Assembly: GCA_964383565.1 (NCBI GenBank)
Contig: CAYLIK010000057.1
Span: forward strand, 1-17,541
Length of the DNA stretch: 17,541 bases
Origin: CANJQJ01 sp964383565
GTDB lineage: Bacteria > Pseudomonadota > Alphaproteobacteria > Sphingomonadales > Sphingomonadaceae
Direction: 5' to 3'
Of this stretch, positions 8,989 through 15,544 are shown piece by piece. The notes beneath the pieces were generated by a model. That model saw only the letters and a list, made by a program, of their open reading frames with translations, was not told the origin of the DNA and searched no databases. The translations under genes and the position numbers were made by a program. Position 1 is the stretch's first letter, and each line of letters begins with the position of its first letter.

Positions 8989-9542
8989 GCGCGTTCGTGA
9001 TGGAGACGGCGCGGCTTCGGCTGCGGGAGTGGCGCGAGGGCGACGATGCGCTGCTCAAGGAGCATACCGATACGCCGAGCTTCAAGCGCTGGCTTGAGGA
9101 CGATAATATGGCGCCGCGCCACACCGGATCAACCGCCGAGCGGCAGCAGCGAATGCAGGCGCAGGAAGGCTTCTGTTTCTGGGTGGTGGAGCGGCGTGAG
9201 GATGATGCATTTCTCGGCTATTGCGGCCTGAAACGCGTTAATGCGCAGGGCACCGATCTGGTCGGCGAGTTCGAGATCGGGTGGGGGCTTCGCGAGGATG
9301 CCTGGGGCAATGGTTATGCGCGCGAAGCGGCTGTCGCGTCACTGGACCGTGCCTTTGCCGTGCATGGCGCTGAATGCATCTACGCATTTACGGTGGCAGG
9401 TAATCTTGGCAGTTGGGGCTTGATGGAGCGCTTGGGCATGACGCGGCGGCCCGATCTCGATTATCATGATCCGGCGTTCAGCGACGCGCTGAATCCGACC
9501 ATCGTCTACCGGATCGCACGAACGGAGTGGCAAAACCAGTGA
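8985..9542 (+). CDS. GNAT N-acetyltransferase, RimJ/RimL-like
   Basis: This 185-residue protein belongs to the GNAT fold, which transfers acetyl from acetyl-CoA to an amine. It starts with the usual METARLRLREW strand of the RimJ/RimL subgroup. The acetyl-CoA pyrophosphate loop is REDAWGNGYAREA at about residues 102-114. The end of the fold shows VAGNLGSWGLMERLGMTRR, where the Asn and following residues match the family's N-x-x-S/(G)-x-x-(L/V)-(M/L)-E-x-(L)-G-(M/F) pattern. The substrate is unknown: it could be a ribosomal-protein N-terminus or a small molecule. The ATG overlaps the hemB stop (ATGA) and its own stop overlaps the next start (GTGA), so expression is probably coupled with both neighbours. 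No link to heme synthesis can be shown from the sequence. Confidence 0.88.
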   Translation: MSAFVMETARLRLREWREGDDALLKEHTDTPSFKRWLEDDNMAPRHTGSTAERQQRMQAQEGFCFWVVERREDDAFLGYCGLKRVNAQGTDLVGEFEIGWGLREDAWGNGYAREAAVASLDRAFAVHGAECIYAFTVAGNLGSWGLMERLGMTRRPDLDYHDPAFSDALNPTIVYRIARTEWQNQ

Positions 9543-10084
9543 ACGACAAGACCCTATTATCGCTGAACGATGCCACGCCCCGCATCGCTGACACTGCGTT
9601 CGTCGCCCCCGGTTGCCGGCTGATCGGCGATGTCGAAATCGGCGGGGATGTAAGCATCTGGTATAATTGCGTGATCCGCGCGGACGTGAACCATGTCCGC
9701 ATTGGCGCACGCACCAATATCCAGGATGGCAGCACCATCCACTGCGATAGCCCCCACGGCGACTCCCCGGGCTATCCCACGATCATTGGAGAAGATTGCC
9801 TGGTCGGGCATATGGTCCTGCTTCATGGTTGTACGCTTGAGGATCGTGCCTTTGTCGGCATGGGCGCAATGGTGCTCAACGGGGCACGCATCGAAAGCGA
9901 CGGGATGTTGGCCGCCGGGGCCATGCTGACGGCCGGCAAGCTCGTCTTGTCAGGCCAACTCTGGGCTGGCCGGCCGGCGAAATTTCTACGTGATCTCACC
10001 CCAGAAGAGATCGAGTCCAATCGGGTCGGCGTCCGGGGTTATGTGCAGAATGGCCGTAGGCACGCGGCAGCACTGAAGGGCTGA
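9539..10084 (+). CDS. Gamma-carbonic anhydrase family protein (hexapeptide-repeat, left-handed beta-helix)
   Basis: The 181-residue protein is built of hexapeptide repeats such as IGDVEIGGDVSIW and VRIGARTNIQDGSTI, forming a left-handed beta-helix trimer. The three metal-binding histidines of gamma-carbonic anhydrases are all there: one in DGSTIHCD and two in CLVGHMVLLHGC. The C-terminal WAGRPAKFLRDLTPEEI helix is also typical. Members bind zinc, iron or cobalt; hydration of CO2 is shown for only some, so activity is an inference. I chose GTG at 9,539, which overlaps the acetyltransferase stop as GTGA and has GGAG at 9,524-9,527, eleven bases before it. A GTG at 9,527 would add four residues but lies on that same site. 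It ends seven bases before the convergent lipoprotein gene. Confidence 0.9.
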   Translation: MNDKTLLSLNDATPRIADTAFVAPGCRLIGDVEIGGDVSIWYNCVIRADVNHVRIGARTNIQDGSTIHCDSPHGDSPGYPTIIGEDCLVGHMVLLHGCTLEDRAFVGMGAMVLNGARIESDGMLAAGAMLTAGKLVLSGQLWAGRPAKFLRDLTPEEIESNRVGVRGYVQNGRRHAAALKG

Positions 10085-10091
10085 TCGGCCT

Positions 10092-10631
10092 TTACGGGTT
10101 GGTGAGAAGAGCGCGAAGCGTGACGACCGCCTGCTCCTCCTGAGCGTCGATCGCGCCGACTTTCTGGATCGCGGCGTCGAGTTCTGCTGCTGCATCCGTG
10201 CCGACTCCCGCCTGAACGGCTGCAACCTGAAGCGCGTCGAGATCGGCCAGGTTGCGCGAAACGGGCTCACGCAGGATTTCGATCCGGCTGATCGCCTGCT
10301 GCGCCTGGACCCAGGCTTCGCTTCCGGGCGCCGCGCCGGCGCCTTTGGAGACCGTACCCTGCGCCTCGGCAAGACCCTCGCGGAAGCGCGCATCGGCCTC
10401 GACCGCCTGGGTCGTCAACACGCGAACACGTTCCTGCCGCGATGCATCTTCCGGAAGGGCTGCCGGCGGGAGAGGGGCGGGCGCCGGCTCGGCGGCGGTG
10501 AAGCGTTCAATAGCTCTTGGCGCAAGCGAGGGATGGTCGACGGCGGTCGAGCATCCGCTTACGCCCGCGAGGCACGTCATCAGGATCATCGCATTCAAAA
10601 CAGCTTTCGCCATGGCCGCTGCTTTAGGCAT
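10092..10631 (-). CDS. Small predicted lipoprotein of unknown function
   Basis: This 179-residue minus-strand gene is not one I recognise. The N-terminus has a lysine, a hydrophobic stretch (AVLNAMILMTCLAGV) and a lipobox VSGC with Cys27 as the lipidation site, so it should be a periplasm-facing lipoprotein. Residue +2 is Ser, which favours outer-membrane sorting by the usual Lol rule. A proline/alanine linker (APAPLPPAALPED, around residues 50-62) follows, then about 115 residues of Ala-, Glu- and Gln-rich sequence that looks helical, rich in heptad-like spacing and without further cysteines. The start is the ATG at 10,631, with GGAG ten bases upstream on that strand; a second in-frame ATG at 10,613 lacks one. 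It converges with the carbonic anhydrase gene and diverges from tRNA-Arg. The lipobox makes a real gene likely. Confidence 0.75.
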   Translation of the reverse strand: MPKAAAMAKAVLNAMILMTCLAGVSGCSTAVDHPSLAPRAIERFTAAEPAPAPLPPAALPEDASRQERVRVLTTQAVEADARFREGLAEAQGTVSKGAGAAPGSEAWVQAQQAISRIEILREPVSRNLADLDALQVAAVQAGVGTDAAAELDAAIQKVGAIDAQEEQAVVTLRALLTNP

Positions 10632-10654
10632 GACGGATTATCTCCGCAACGGGC

Positions 10655-10682
10655 TTGCGCGGCGCGCACATGCCGACTATGT
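10655..10682 (+). promoter_or_regulatory. Possible promoter of tRNA-Arg
   Basis: TTGCGC at 10,655-10,660 and CTATGT at 10,677-10,682 are separated by 16 bases, a fair match to a sigma-70 type promoter in alphaproteobacteria. Transcription would begin near 10,689, a few bases before the tRNA. In a GC-rich genome such matches also arise by chance, so this is tentative. Confidence 0.3.
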
Positions 10683-10695
10683 CGCCGACTTCCAA

Positions 10696-10772
10696 GCGCC
10701 CGTAGCTCAGCTGGATAGAGCATCAGACTACGAATCTGAGGGTCGGACGTTCGAATCGTTCCGGGCGCGCCA
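10696..10772 (+). tRNA. tRNA-Arg, anticodon ACG, CCA encoded
   Basis: The 77 bases fold into a full cloverleaf. The acceptor stem GCGCCCG pairs perfectly with CGGGCGC, the D stem is GCTC/GAGC and the anticodon stem TCAGA/TCTGA. The loop is CTACGAA, with anticodon ACG at 10,730-10,732. The T arm is GGACG-TTCGAAT-CGTTC, with one G-T pair. Discriminator G and an encoded CCA close it. The first anticodon base A is expected to be deaminated to inosine, so the tRNA would read CGU, CGC and CGA. I found no repeat of its 3' end elsewhere in the window and no integrase, so there is no sign that it serves as an attachment site here. Confidence 0.97.
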
Positions 10773-10887
10773 ATTTCCTAATACAAACAGTTCAGGCGGT
10801 TTTCACCGCGCGTCGCGAGCGTTCCGCTTCCGATATCGCCTCGCTTGCCGGGCTTGTTTAGGTTATTGTCAATGCTGATGTATTTGA

Positions 10888-11586
10888 ATGCGGGGCATCG
10901 CTAACGAGACTAGCATCGCGCAAAATATTAGTCTGGAGCCGCACCTGGAAAGCCGACACGTCTATGTGGTTGACGACAACAGCGACGTGAGGCGCGAAAT
11001 CCACGCGTCTCTTTCGGCGAACACATTTAGCCCCCGCGCCTTCGCTTCTGGCACCGACTTCGTCGAAGCGGCGCCAGAGCTAGCGCCCGGATGCGTGCTC
11101 CTCGATCTGCGTATGCCCGAGATTGACGGGCTTGGCGTGCTCAGGGCGACCGCAGATCAACTTCCCCGCTTTCATGTCATCATGATTTCGGCGCATGGCG
11201 ACGTCACCACGGCCGTCCAGGCGATGCAGCTCGGCGCCACGGATTTTCTCGAAAAACCGTTCACAGAAGTGGCTCTTCTCAAGGCGCTTGATCGGGCCTT
11301 TGTTTCGCTTGCGGAACGGACGACTTTGTTCCAGCGCAAACAGGCCGCTCGCGAACGGGTCGCGACCTTGTCGGATCGAGAACGGGAGGTATTGCAGGGC
11401 CTTCTGGCCGGGTTGGCCAACAAGCAATTGGCGGCGGCGCTCGATCTCAGCCCCCGCACCGTGGAGATGCATCGTGCCCGCATGATGGATCATCTCGCCG
11501 CACAGACGCTGCCCGACGCGCTGCGGATGGCATTCGATGCCGAGCTCGAACCGCTGATTGTCGAGAATATTACGGTAACGCACTGA
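10888..11586 (+). CDS. FixJ/NarL-type response regulator (receiver + LuxR-type HTH)
   Basis: The 232-residue protein has a receiver domain at about residues 24-140, with the acid pair D29/D30, phospho-acceptor D73 (LLDLRMP), switch residue S101 (ISAHGD) and K123 (LEKPF). A linker helix and a LuxR/FixJ DNA-binding domain follow at about 160-220 (LSDREREVLQGLLAG and LSPRTVEMHRARMM). It should bind DNA and control transcription when phosphorylated. The start at 10,888 is the first ATG after an in-frame TGA at 10,885-10,887. It has no good ribosome-binding site, and the first 23 residues have no receiver homology, so the true start could lie further in. No histidine kinase is encoded nearby. The next gene on the strand is a cation-coupled symporter, a plausible but unproven target. 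Confidence 0.9.
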   Translation: MRGIANETSIAQNISLEPHLESRHVYVVDDNSDVRREIHASLSANTFSPRAFASGTDFVEAAPELAPGCVLLDLRMPEIDGLGVLRATADQLPRFHVIMISAHGDVTTAVQAMQLGATDFLEKPFTEVALLKALDRAFVSLAERTTLFQRKQAARERVATLSDREREVLQGLLAGLANKQLAAALDLSPRTVEMHRARMMDHLAAQTLPDALRMAFDAELEPLIVENITVTH

Positions 11587-11616
11587 TACAACAGAAGTTA
11601 TACCGTAAAATTACGG
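11570..11616. promoter_or_regulatory. Cluster of CCGTAA/TTACGG repeats, candidate operator
   Basis: TTACGGTAA at 11,570-11,578 overlaps the end of the regulator gene. It is followed by CCGTAA at 11,603-11,608 and TTACGG at 11,611-11,616, which form an inverted repeat with a two-base centre. Three copies of one hexamer, in either orientation, within 47 bases upstream of the symporter gene could be a binding site for the adjacent FixJ-type protein. No published site is being matched. Confidence 0.3.
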
Positions 11617-11696
11617 GTTCCATGAATACCAATTATTTGGCGATCCCGGATAAAAAGCCCACAAGCGGAAACGCCCGGGAGATGGTCCCTCCCTTC

Positions 11697-11734
11697 TGCC
11701 GCCGGATTCAATCACTCCCCCGAATCCGGCGGCA
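11697..11734 (+). terminator. Strong hairpin, possible terminator or 5'-leader element
   Basis: A perfect 13-base-pair stem (TGCCGCCGGATTC with GAATCCGGCGGCA) encloses a 12-base loop at 11,710-11,721. Only three T follow the stem, so it is a weak match to an intrinsic terminator. It sits 111 bases after the regulator's stop and 89 bases before the symporter's start. It could end the regulator transcript or lie in the symporter's leader RNA. The rest of the 237-base intergenic region shows no gene. Confidence 0.5.
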
Positions 11735-11823
11735 TTTCCCACATTGCGGACCTCCGGCTGCACAGCCTCTTCCCTGAACGTCATCCAGCCGATAACGGTC
11801 ATGCATTCGGGGAGCATGATTGC

Positions 11824-13110
11824 ATGACCAAGCCGTCCTTTCAGATGCAAATGGCGATCGGCTTCCTGATAGGGCTGACGGCGGGCATGATCGTGAACCT
11901 TACGGCCGCCGATGCGGGCTGGGTCCAGACGCTGACCACCTATGTCACGCAGCCGATCGGTCAGGTGTTCCTGCGGTTGCTGTTCATGCTTGTCCTGCCG
12001 CTGCTTTTCTCCGCGCTGGTGATCGGCATCGCGGAACTTGGGGATATATCCGCGCTCAAACGCGTCGGGGTGCGCACGCTCCTGTTCACGCTGGCGATTT
12101 CTTCGATCGCGGTGGTGCTCGCGCTTGTCGTCGTCAATCTGTTCCGGCCGGGCGATGGCGTCGATCCCGTGCTGGCGCAATCGCTGCTCGAAAGCGCACG
12201 CGGCAATGCGCACGCGATTGTATCCGCGAATGCGACCAAGCCTTCCGGGATGGAAGCCCTCCTCGCCATCGTGCCGTCGAACGTCATCGCGGCGGCGGCC
12301 GCGAACGATATCCTTGCAATCATGTTCTTCGCCTTGTTCTTCGGCATCGGCCTCATGCTCGTGCGAACGCCAGCCACTGAGCAGCTTCAGAAGGTGATCG
12401 AAGGCCTGTTTGAGGTCAGCATGAAGCTGATCGGCATCGTGATCCGGATGGCACCGCTTGCGGTCGCATGCTTCATGTTCAATCTCGCGGCCCTGTTCGG
12501 ATGGGAGCTGTTGGTCCGGCTCGGCGCTTATGTTGCGGTCGTGCTGCTCGCACTTAGCCTCCACATGATTGTCGTCTATTCGATAGCGATCAAATTCCTG
12601 GGCGGCATGTCACCCATCTATTTCTTCCGGCAGGTGCAGGAAGCGATGGTGATGGCTTTCTCCACTTCGTCATCCAACGCGACCCTGCCGACGGCACTGC
12701 GCGTGGCGGAGACCAAGCTCAACCTCCCGCCTACGGTGGCGCGTTTCGTGCTCACGATCGGCTCGACCGCCAACCAGAACGGGACCGCGATATTTGAAGG
12801 CGTAACAGTGCTTTTCCTCGCCCAGTTCTTCGGCGTCGAACTTGCCCTGGGACAACAGGTCATGGTCCTGCTCGTCTGCATTCTCGGCGGGATCGGCACG
12901 GCGGGTGTGCCAGCTGGCTCATTACCGGTGGTGGCGCTGGTCCTTGCCATGGTCGGCGTGCCGCCGGAAGGAATCGGTTTGGTGCTTGGTGTGGACCGCT
13001 TCCTCGATATGTGCCGGACGACGCTCAACGTCACCGGCGATCTGGTCGCGGCGGTGGTCGTGTCGAAGGGCATGGATGACGGCAATGTTGCGCCGGAACA
13101 AATCGGCTGA
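11824..13110 (+). CDS. Dicarboxylate/amino acid:cation symporter (DAACS, GltP/DctA superfamily)
   Basis: The 428-residue, strongly hydrophobic protein belongs to the family importing glutamate, aspartate or C4-dicarboxylates with Na+ or H+. The re-entrant hairpin 1 serine motif is at 280-287 (STSSSNAT), hairpin 2 GTAGVPAG at 358-365, and helix 8 has D391, D395, R398, T399, N402 and D406. These match D390, D394, R397, T398, N401 and D405 of archaeal GltPh, including the arginine that holds the substrate side-chain carboxylate. The helix 7 motif, normally NMDGT, reads NQNGT (317-321), losing the Asp that helps bind a sodium ion, so coupling may differ. GGAG at 11,811-11,814 lies nine bases before the ATG. 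It follows a FixJ-type regulator and precedes a receiver protein by 39 bases, probably in one transcript. The substrate is not certain. Confidence 0.92.
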   Translation: MTKPSFQMQMAIGFLIGLTAGMIVNLTAADAGWVQTLTTYVTQPIGQVFLRLLFMLVLPLLFSALVIGIAELGDISALKRVGVRTLLFTLAISSIAVVLALVVVNLFRPGDGVDPVLAQSLLESARGNAHAIVSANATKPSGMEALLAIVPSNVIAAAAANDILAIMFFALFFGIGLMLVRTPATEQLQKVIEGLFEVSMKLIGIVIRMAPLAVACFMFNLAALFGWELLVRLGAYVAVVLLALSLHMIVVYSIAIKFLGGMSPIYFFRQVQEAMVMAFSTSSSNATLPTALRVAETKLNLPPTVARFVLTIGSTANQNGTAIFEGVTVLFLAQFFGVELALGQQVMVLLVCILGGIGTAGVPAGSLPVVALVLAMVGVPPEGIGLVLGVDRFLDMCRTTLNVTGDLVAAVVVSKGMDDGNVAPEQIG

Positions 13111-13149
13111 CACGGCGATATGCCAGGAAACACAAGGAGAGGGACCCGC

Positions 13150-13572
13150 ATGTTGTTCGAGAAGCGCCCGCATTCGCTGAGGCGCCTGCTGGTCGTGGAG
13201 GATGATCCACTGATCGCATTCGATAACGAGCATGTGTTGACGGAAGCTGGTTACGAAGTGGTCGCGACCGTGGATTCGGTTGCCCGCGCGACCGCCGCTC
13301 TGGAAACCGATCAGATCGATCTTGTGCTGGCGGACGTCAGGCTCAGCAATGGCGACAATGGCGTCGACGTCGCCCGTGCCGCCCAGCAGCAAGGCGTGCC
13401 GGTTCTGTTCGTGTCAGGACATTGTCCGGAGGCTGCCCGGCAACTGGCGGTCGGTTGCCTTACCAAGCCCTACAGGGCGCGAGATCTGCTTGATGCGATC
13501 GATGCTGTCGAAGCCCATTTGAAGGGCGGAAAAAAAGCTACGGCGCCCAAAGGGCTCACGCTCTATCACTGA
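13150..13572 (+). CDS. Stand-alone response-regulator receiver protein
   Basis: The 140-residue protein is a single receiver domain with no output domain. It has the acid pair D18/D19 (VVEDDPLIA), phospho-acceptor D62 (VLADVRLS), switch S89 (VLFVSGHC) and K106 (CLTKPY). Such proteins act by binding partners or passing phosphate in a relay. It lacks the PFxFATGY-type motif of the FAT GUY regulators, such as SdrG, known in sphingomonads. I prefer ATG 13,150, which has AAGGAG at 13,134-13,139, over the in-frame ATG at 13,120, which would add ten residues and has no clear ribosome-binding site. It closely follows the symporter, suggesting co-transcription. No histidine kinase or phosphotransferase is visible within the window. 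Confidence 0.88.
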   Translation: MLFEKRPHSLRRLLVVEDDPLIAFDNEHVLTEAGYEVVATVDSVARATAALETDQIDLVLADVRLSNGDNGVDVARAAQQQGVPVLFVSGHCPEAARQLAVGCLTKPYRARDLLDAIDAVEAHLKGGKKATAPKGLTLYH

Positions 13573-13680
13573 TCGGCGTCACGGCGCGTTTTTCTCTTGC
13601 GAAAATGGCAGAGGCAACACATCTGACTGTGGCATAATCGCAACAGTTGGCGAAGCGATCAGGGTAAGCGAAACAAGGCT

Positions 13681-14586
13681 ATGGCGGATCTCTATTCACG
13701 ATTGGGTGTGGCGCGCGGCGCGGACGATGCGGCGATCAAGAAAGCCTATCGCAAACTTGCCAAGGAACTTCACCCCGATCGCAACCGCGACAATCCCAAG
13801 GCGTCGGAACGCTTTGGCGAAGTGACGGCTGCCTATGACCTGTTGAGCGACAAGGACAAGCGCGCCCAATATGATCGGGGCGAGATCGACGATAACGGCA
13901 ACCCCAAGATGCCGTTCGGCTATGGCGGTGGCGGCGGTTCCCGTCAGAACCATGGCGGCGCGACGTTCGAGTTTGGGGATGCCGATCTGGGGGATATCTT
14001 CGGCGGGATATTCGGTGGCGGGCGTCAGCGCGGAGCGGGCGGAGCTGGCTTTGCCGGCCGGCCGCGCAAGGGAGCAGATATAGGCTATCGCTTGCAGGTG
14101 GCGTTCGACGAGGCTGCCGCGCTCAAGCCGCAGCGTGTGACGCTTTCGAACGGCAAAACGATCGATCTCAAGCTTCCCGCCGGCGTCGAGACCGGAACCC
14201 AAATGCGCCTTTCGGGGCATGGCGAGGATGGCCCGGGCGGCAAGGGCGATGCGATCGTTACGATCGAGATCCGGCCGCATCGCTTCTTCAAGCGCGATGG
14301 CGACGATGTGCGCCTGGACTTGCCGATCTCGCTCGATGAGGCGGTGAAGGGGGGGCCGGTGAAGGTGCCGACCGTGGAGGGGGCGGTGATGCTTTCCGTG
14401 CCCGCCGGTTCGAGCAGTGGCAAGACGCTGCGGCTGAAGGGCAGGGGCTTTCACAAGAAGGGCGGCGGCCGCGGCGATCAGCTCGTCACGCTCATGATCG
14501 ATATCCCCGCGGACGATGCCGCGCTGAAGGCGTTCGTCGAAAGCTGGAGCGCGCCCGGCAACCCGCGTGCGGCGCTGGGTGTTTGA
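13681..14586 (+). CDS. DnaJ/CbpA-like J-domain co-chaperone without zinc finger
   Basis: The 301-residue protein starts with a J domain (about 1-65) carrying the HPD motif at residues 31-33, which stimulates the ATPase of DnaK. A glycine/phenylalanine-rich stretch follows (about 75-135, with FGYGGGGGS and DIFGGIFGGG), then the two beta-barrel client-binding domains (about 135-295). There is no cysteine, so the zinc-finger domain of canonical DnaJ is absent. It is therefore a type II (CbpA-like) J protein, probably working beside a separate full DnaJ. The ATG is preceded by AAGG at 13,675-13,678. The 108 bases upstream hold no gene and no convincing promoter. The yihY gene follows seven bases after the start-codon gap, suggesting one operon. 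Confidence 0.92.
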   Translation: MADLYSRLGVARGADDAAIKKAYRKLAKELHPDRNRDNPKASERFGEVTAAYDLLSDKDKRAQYDRGEIDDNGNPKMPFGYGGGGGSRQNHGGATFEFGDADLGDIFGGIFGGGRQRGAGGAGFAGRPRKGADIGYRLQVAFDEAAALKPQRVTLSNGKTIDLKLPAGVETGTQMRLSGHGEDGPGGKGDAIVTIEIRPHRFFKRDGDDVRLDLPISLDEAVKGGPVKVPTVEGAVMLSVPAGSSSGKTLRLKGRGFHKKGGGRGDQLVTLMIDIPADDAALKAFVESWSAPGNPRAALGV

Positions 14587-14592
14587 TAGCGT

Positions 14593-15534
14593 GTGAAGGA
14601 TGTATCTCCCGCATCGCCCGAGGAGCGGGCCAGGACCGAAGCGCGAGGAGGGATCGTCCGGCATCTCGATCGGATCGGGCCGGGTACGCGGGTTTATGAG
14701 ATCGGTAAGCGGGTCGTCATCGGCGTCTATTCGGATGGCTTCATCCATGCGGGCAACCTCGCCTATCTGGCGCTGCTGACGCTTTTTCCCTTCTTCATCG
14801 TACTGGCGGCGATCGCGCAGTTTTTCGGTCACGGGCCGGAAGTGCTGCTGGCGCTCGATTCGTTTATGAGCACGGTGCCGCCCAGCGTCGCCGAACTGCT
14901 CGCCAAGCCGATTTCGGACGTGCTGGCAGCCAGGACGGGATCACTGCTCTGGCTTGGCGCCGTCGTCGGCATGTGGTCGGTTATCAGCTTTATCGAGACG
15001 ATCCGCGATATCCTCCGCCGCGCCTATGGGACGGCGTTTTCACGCAGCTTCTGGCACTACCGACTGGGATCGATGGTGTTGATCATTGGTTCGGTGATCC
15101 TCGCGCTCGCGGCGTTCAGCGCTCAGGTCGTGATTACCGGTATCGAACAGTTCATTTATCGGCTGATTCCCTTCGCTGAAGACCTTGCGAACTGGGTCGG
15201 GCTGTCGCGGCTGGTGCCGCTCGCGATGCTGATGGTCGCGCTTTACGTCATCTTCTATTCCCTGACGCCGTCCAAATATCGTTACACGAGCTGTCCCAAA
15301 TGGCCGGGCGCCGTGTTTACCGCGTTCTGGTGGATGCTCGTCACGCTGGCTTTGCCCGCGATCCTCGGGCTGCTGGGCACCTATGACTTGACCTACGGCA
15401 GCCTCGCAGGCGTCATCATCGCACTGATTTTCTTCTGGTTCGTGGGGCTTGGACTAGTTTTCGGCGCGCATCTCAATGCGGCACTGGCGGAATCCCCCGA
15501 ACCAAGGGTAAAGGACGCCGCACCGACAAGCTGA
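14593..15534 (+). CDS. YihY/BrkB family integral membrane protein
   Basis: The 313-residue protein starts with a polar N-terminus of about 45 residues. The family pattern DGFIHAGNLAYLALLTLFPFFIVLAAI follows, then roughly six membrane helices with conserved pieces such as WSVISFIETIRDILRRAYG and LTPSKYRYTS. These mark the YihY/virulence-factor-BrkB family. The family was once called ribonuclease BN by mistake; its actual role is not established and no enzymatic activity should be assumed. Translation begins at GTG 14,593, six bases after the dnaJ stop; no better ATG is available before the first membrane segment. fabI begins ten bases downstream of the stop, so these genes are probably transcribed together. 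Confidence 0.9.
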   Translation: MKDVSPASPEERARTEARGGIVRHLDRIGPGTRVYEIGKRVVIGVYSDGFIHAGNLAYLALLTLFPFFIVLAAIAQFFGHGPEVLLALDSFMSTVPPSVAELLAKPISDVLAARTGSLLWLGAVVGMWSVISFIETIRDILRRAYGTAFSRSFWHYRLGSMVLIIGSVILALAAFSAQVVITGIEQFIYRLIPFAEDLANWVGLSRLVPLAMLMVALYVIFYSLTPSKYRYTSCPKWPGAVFTAFWWMLVTLALPAILGLLGTYDLTYGSLAGVIIALIFFWFVGLGLVFGAHLNAALAESPEPRVKDAAPTS

Positions 15535-15544
15535 AGGAGAAATG

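Noticed and set aside
10696..10772. tRNA-Arg as a genomic-island attachment site
   Set aside because: No integrase, no repeat of the tRNA 3' end and no composition shift in the following genes were seen.
10796..10809. Small hairpin GCGGT-TTTC-ACCGC downstream of the tRNA
   Set aside because: Only five base pairs and no T-run; not enough to call a terminator.
11801..11827. Tiny upstream frame (eight codons, MHSGSMIA) whose TGA overlaps the symporter start
   Set aside because: No ribosome-binding site serves its first ATG, and the GGAG at 11,811-11,814 is correctly spaced for the symporter instead.
13597..13638. Promoter upstream of dnaJ using TTGCGA and CATAAT
   Set aside because: The spacing between the elements is 30 bases, far too long, and no better -35 element was found; sigma-32 and sigma-54 patterns were also not matched.
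13696..14832. Long open frame of 378 codons on the minus strand opposite dnaJ and yihY
   Set aside because: It mirrors the codon pattern of well-recognised genes in a GC-rich genome, has no recognisable domain or ribosome-binding site, and spans two real genes.
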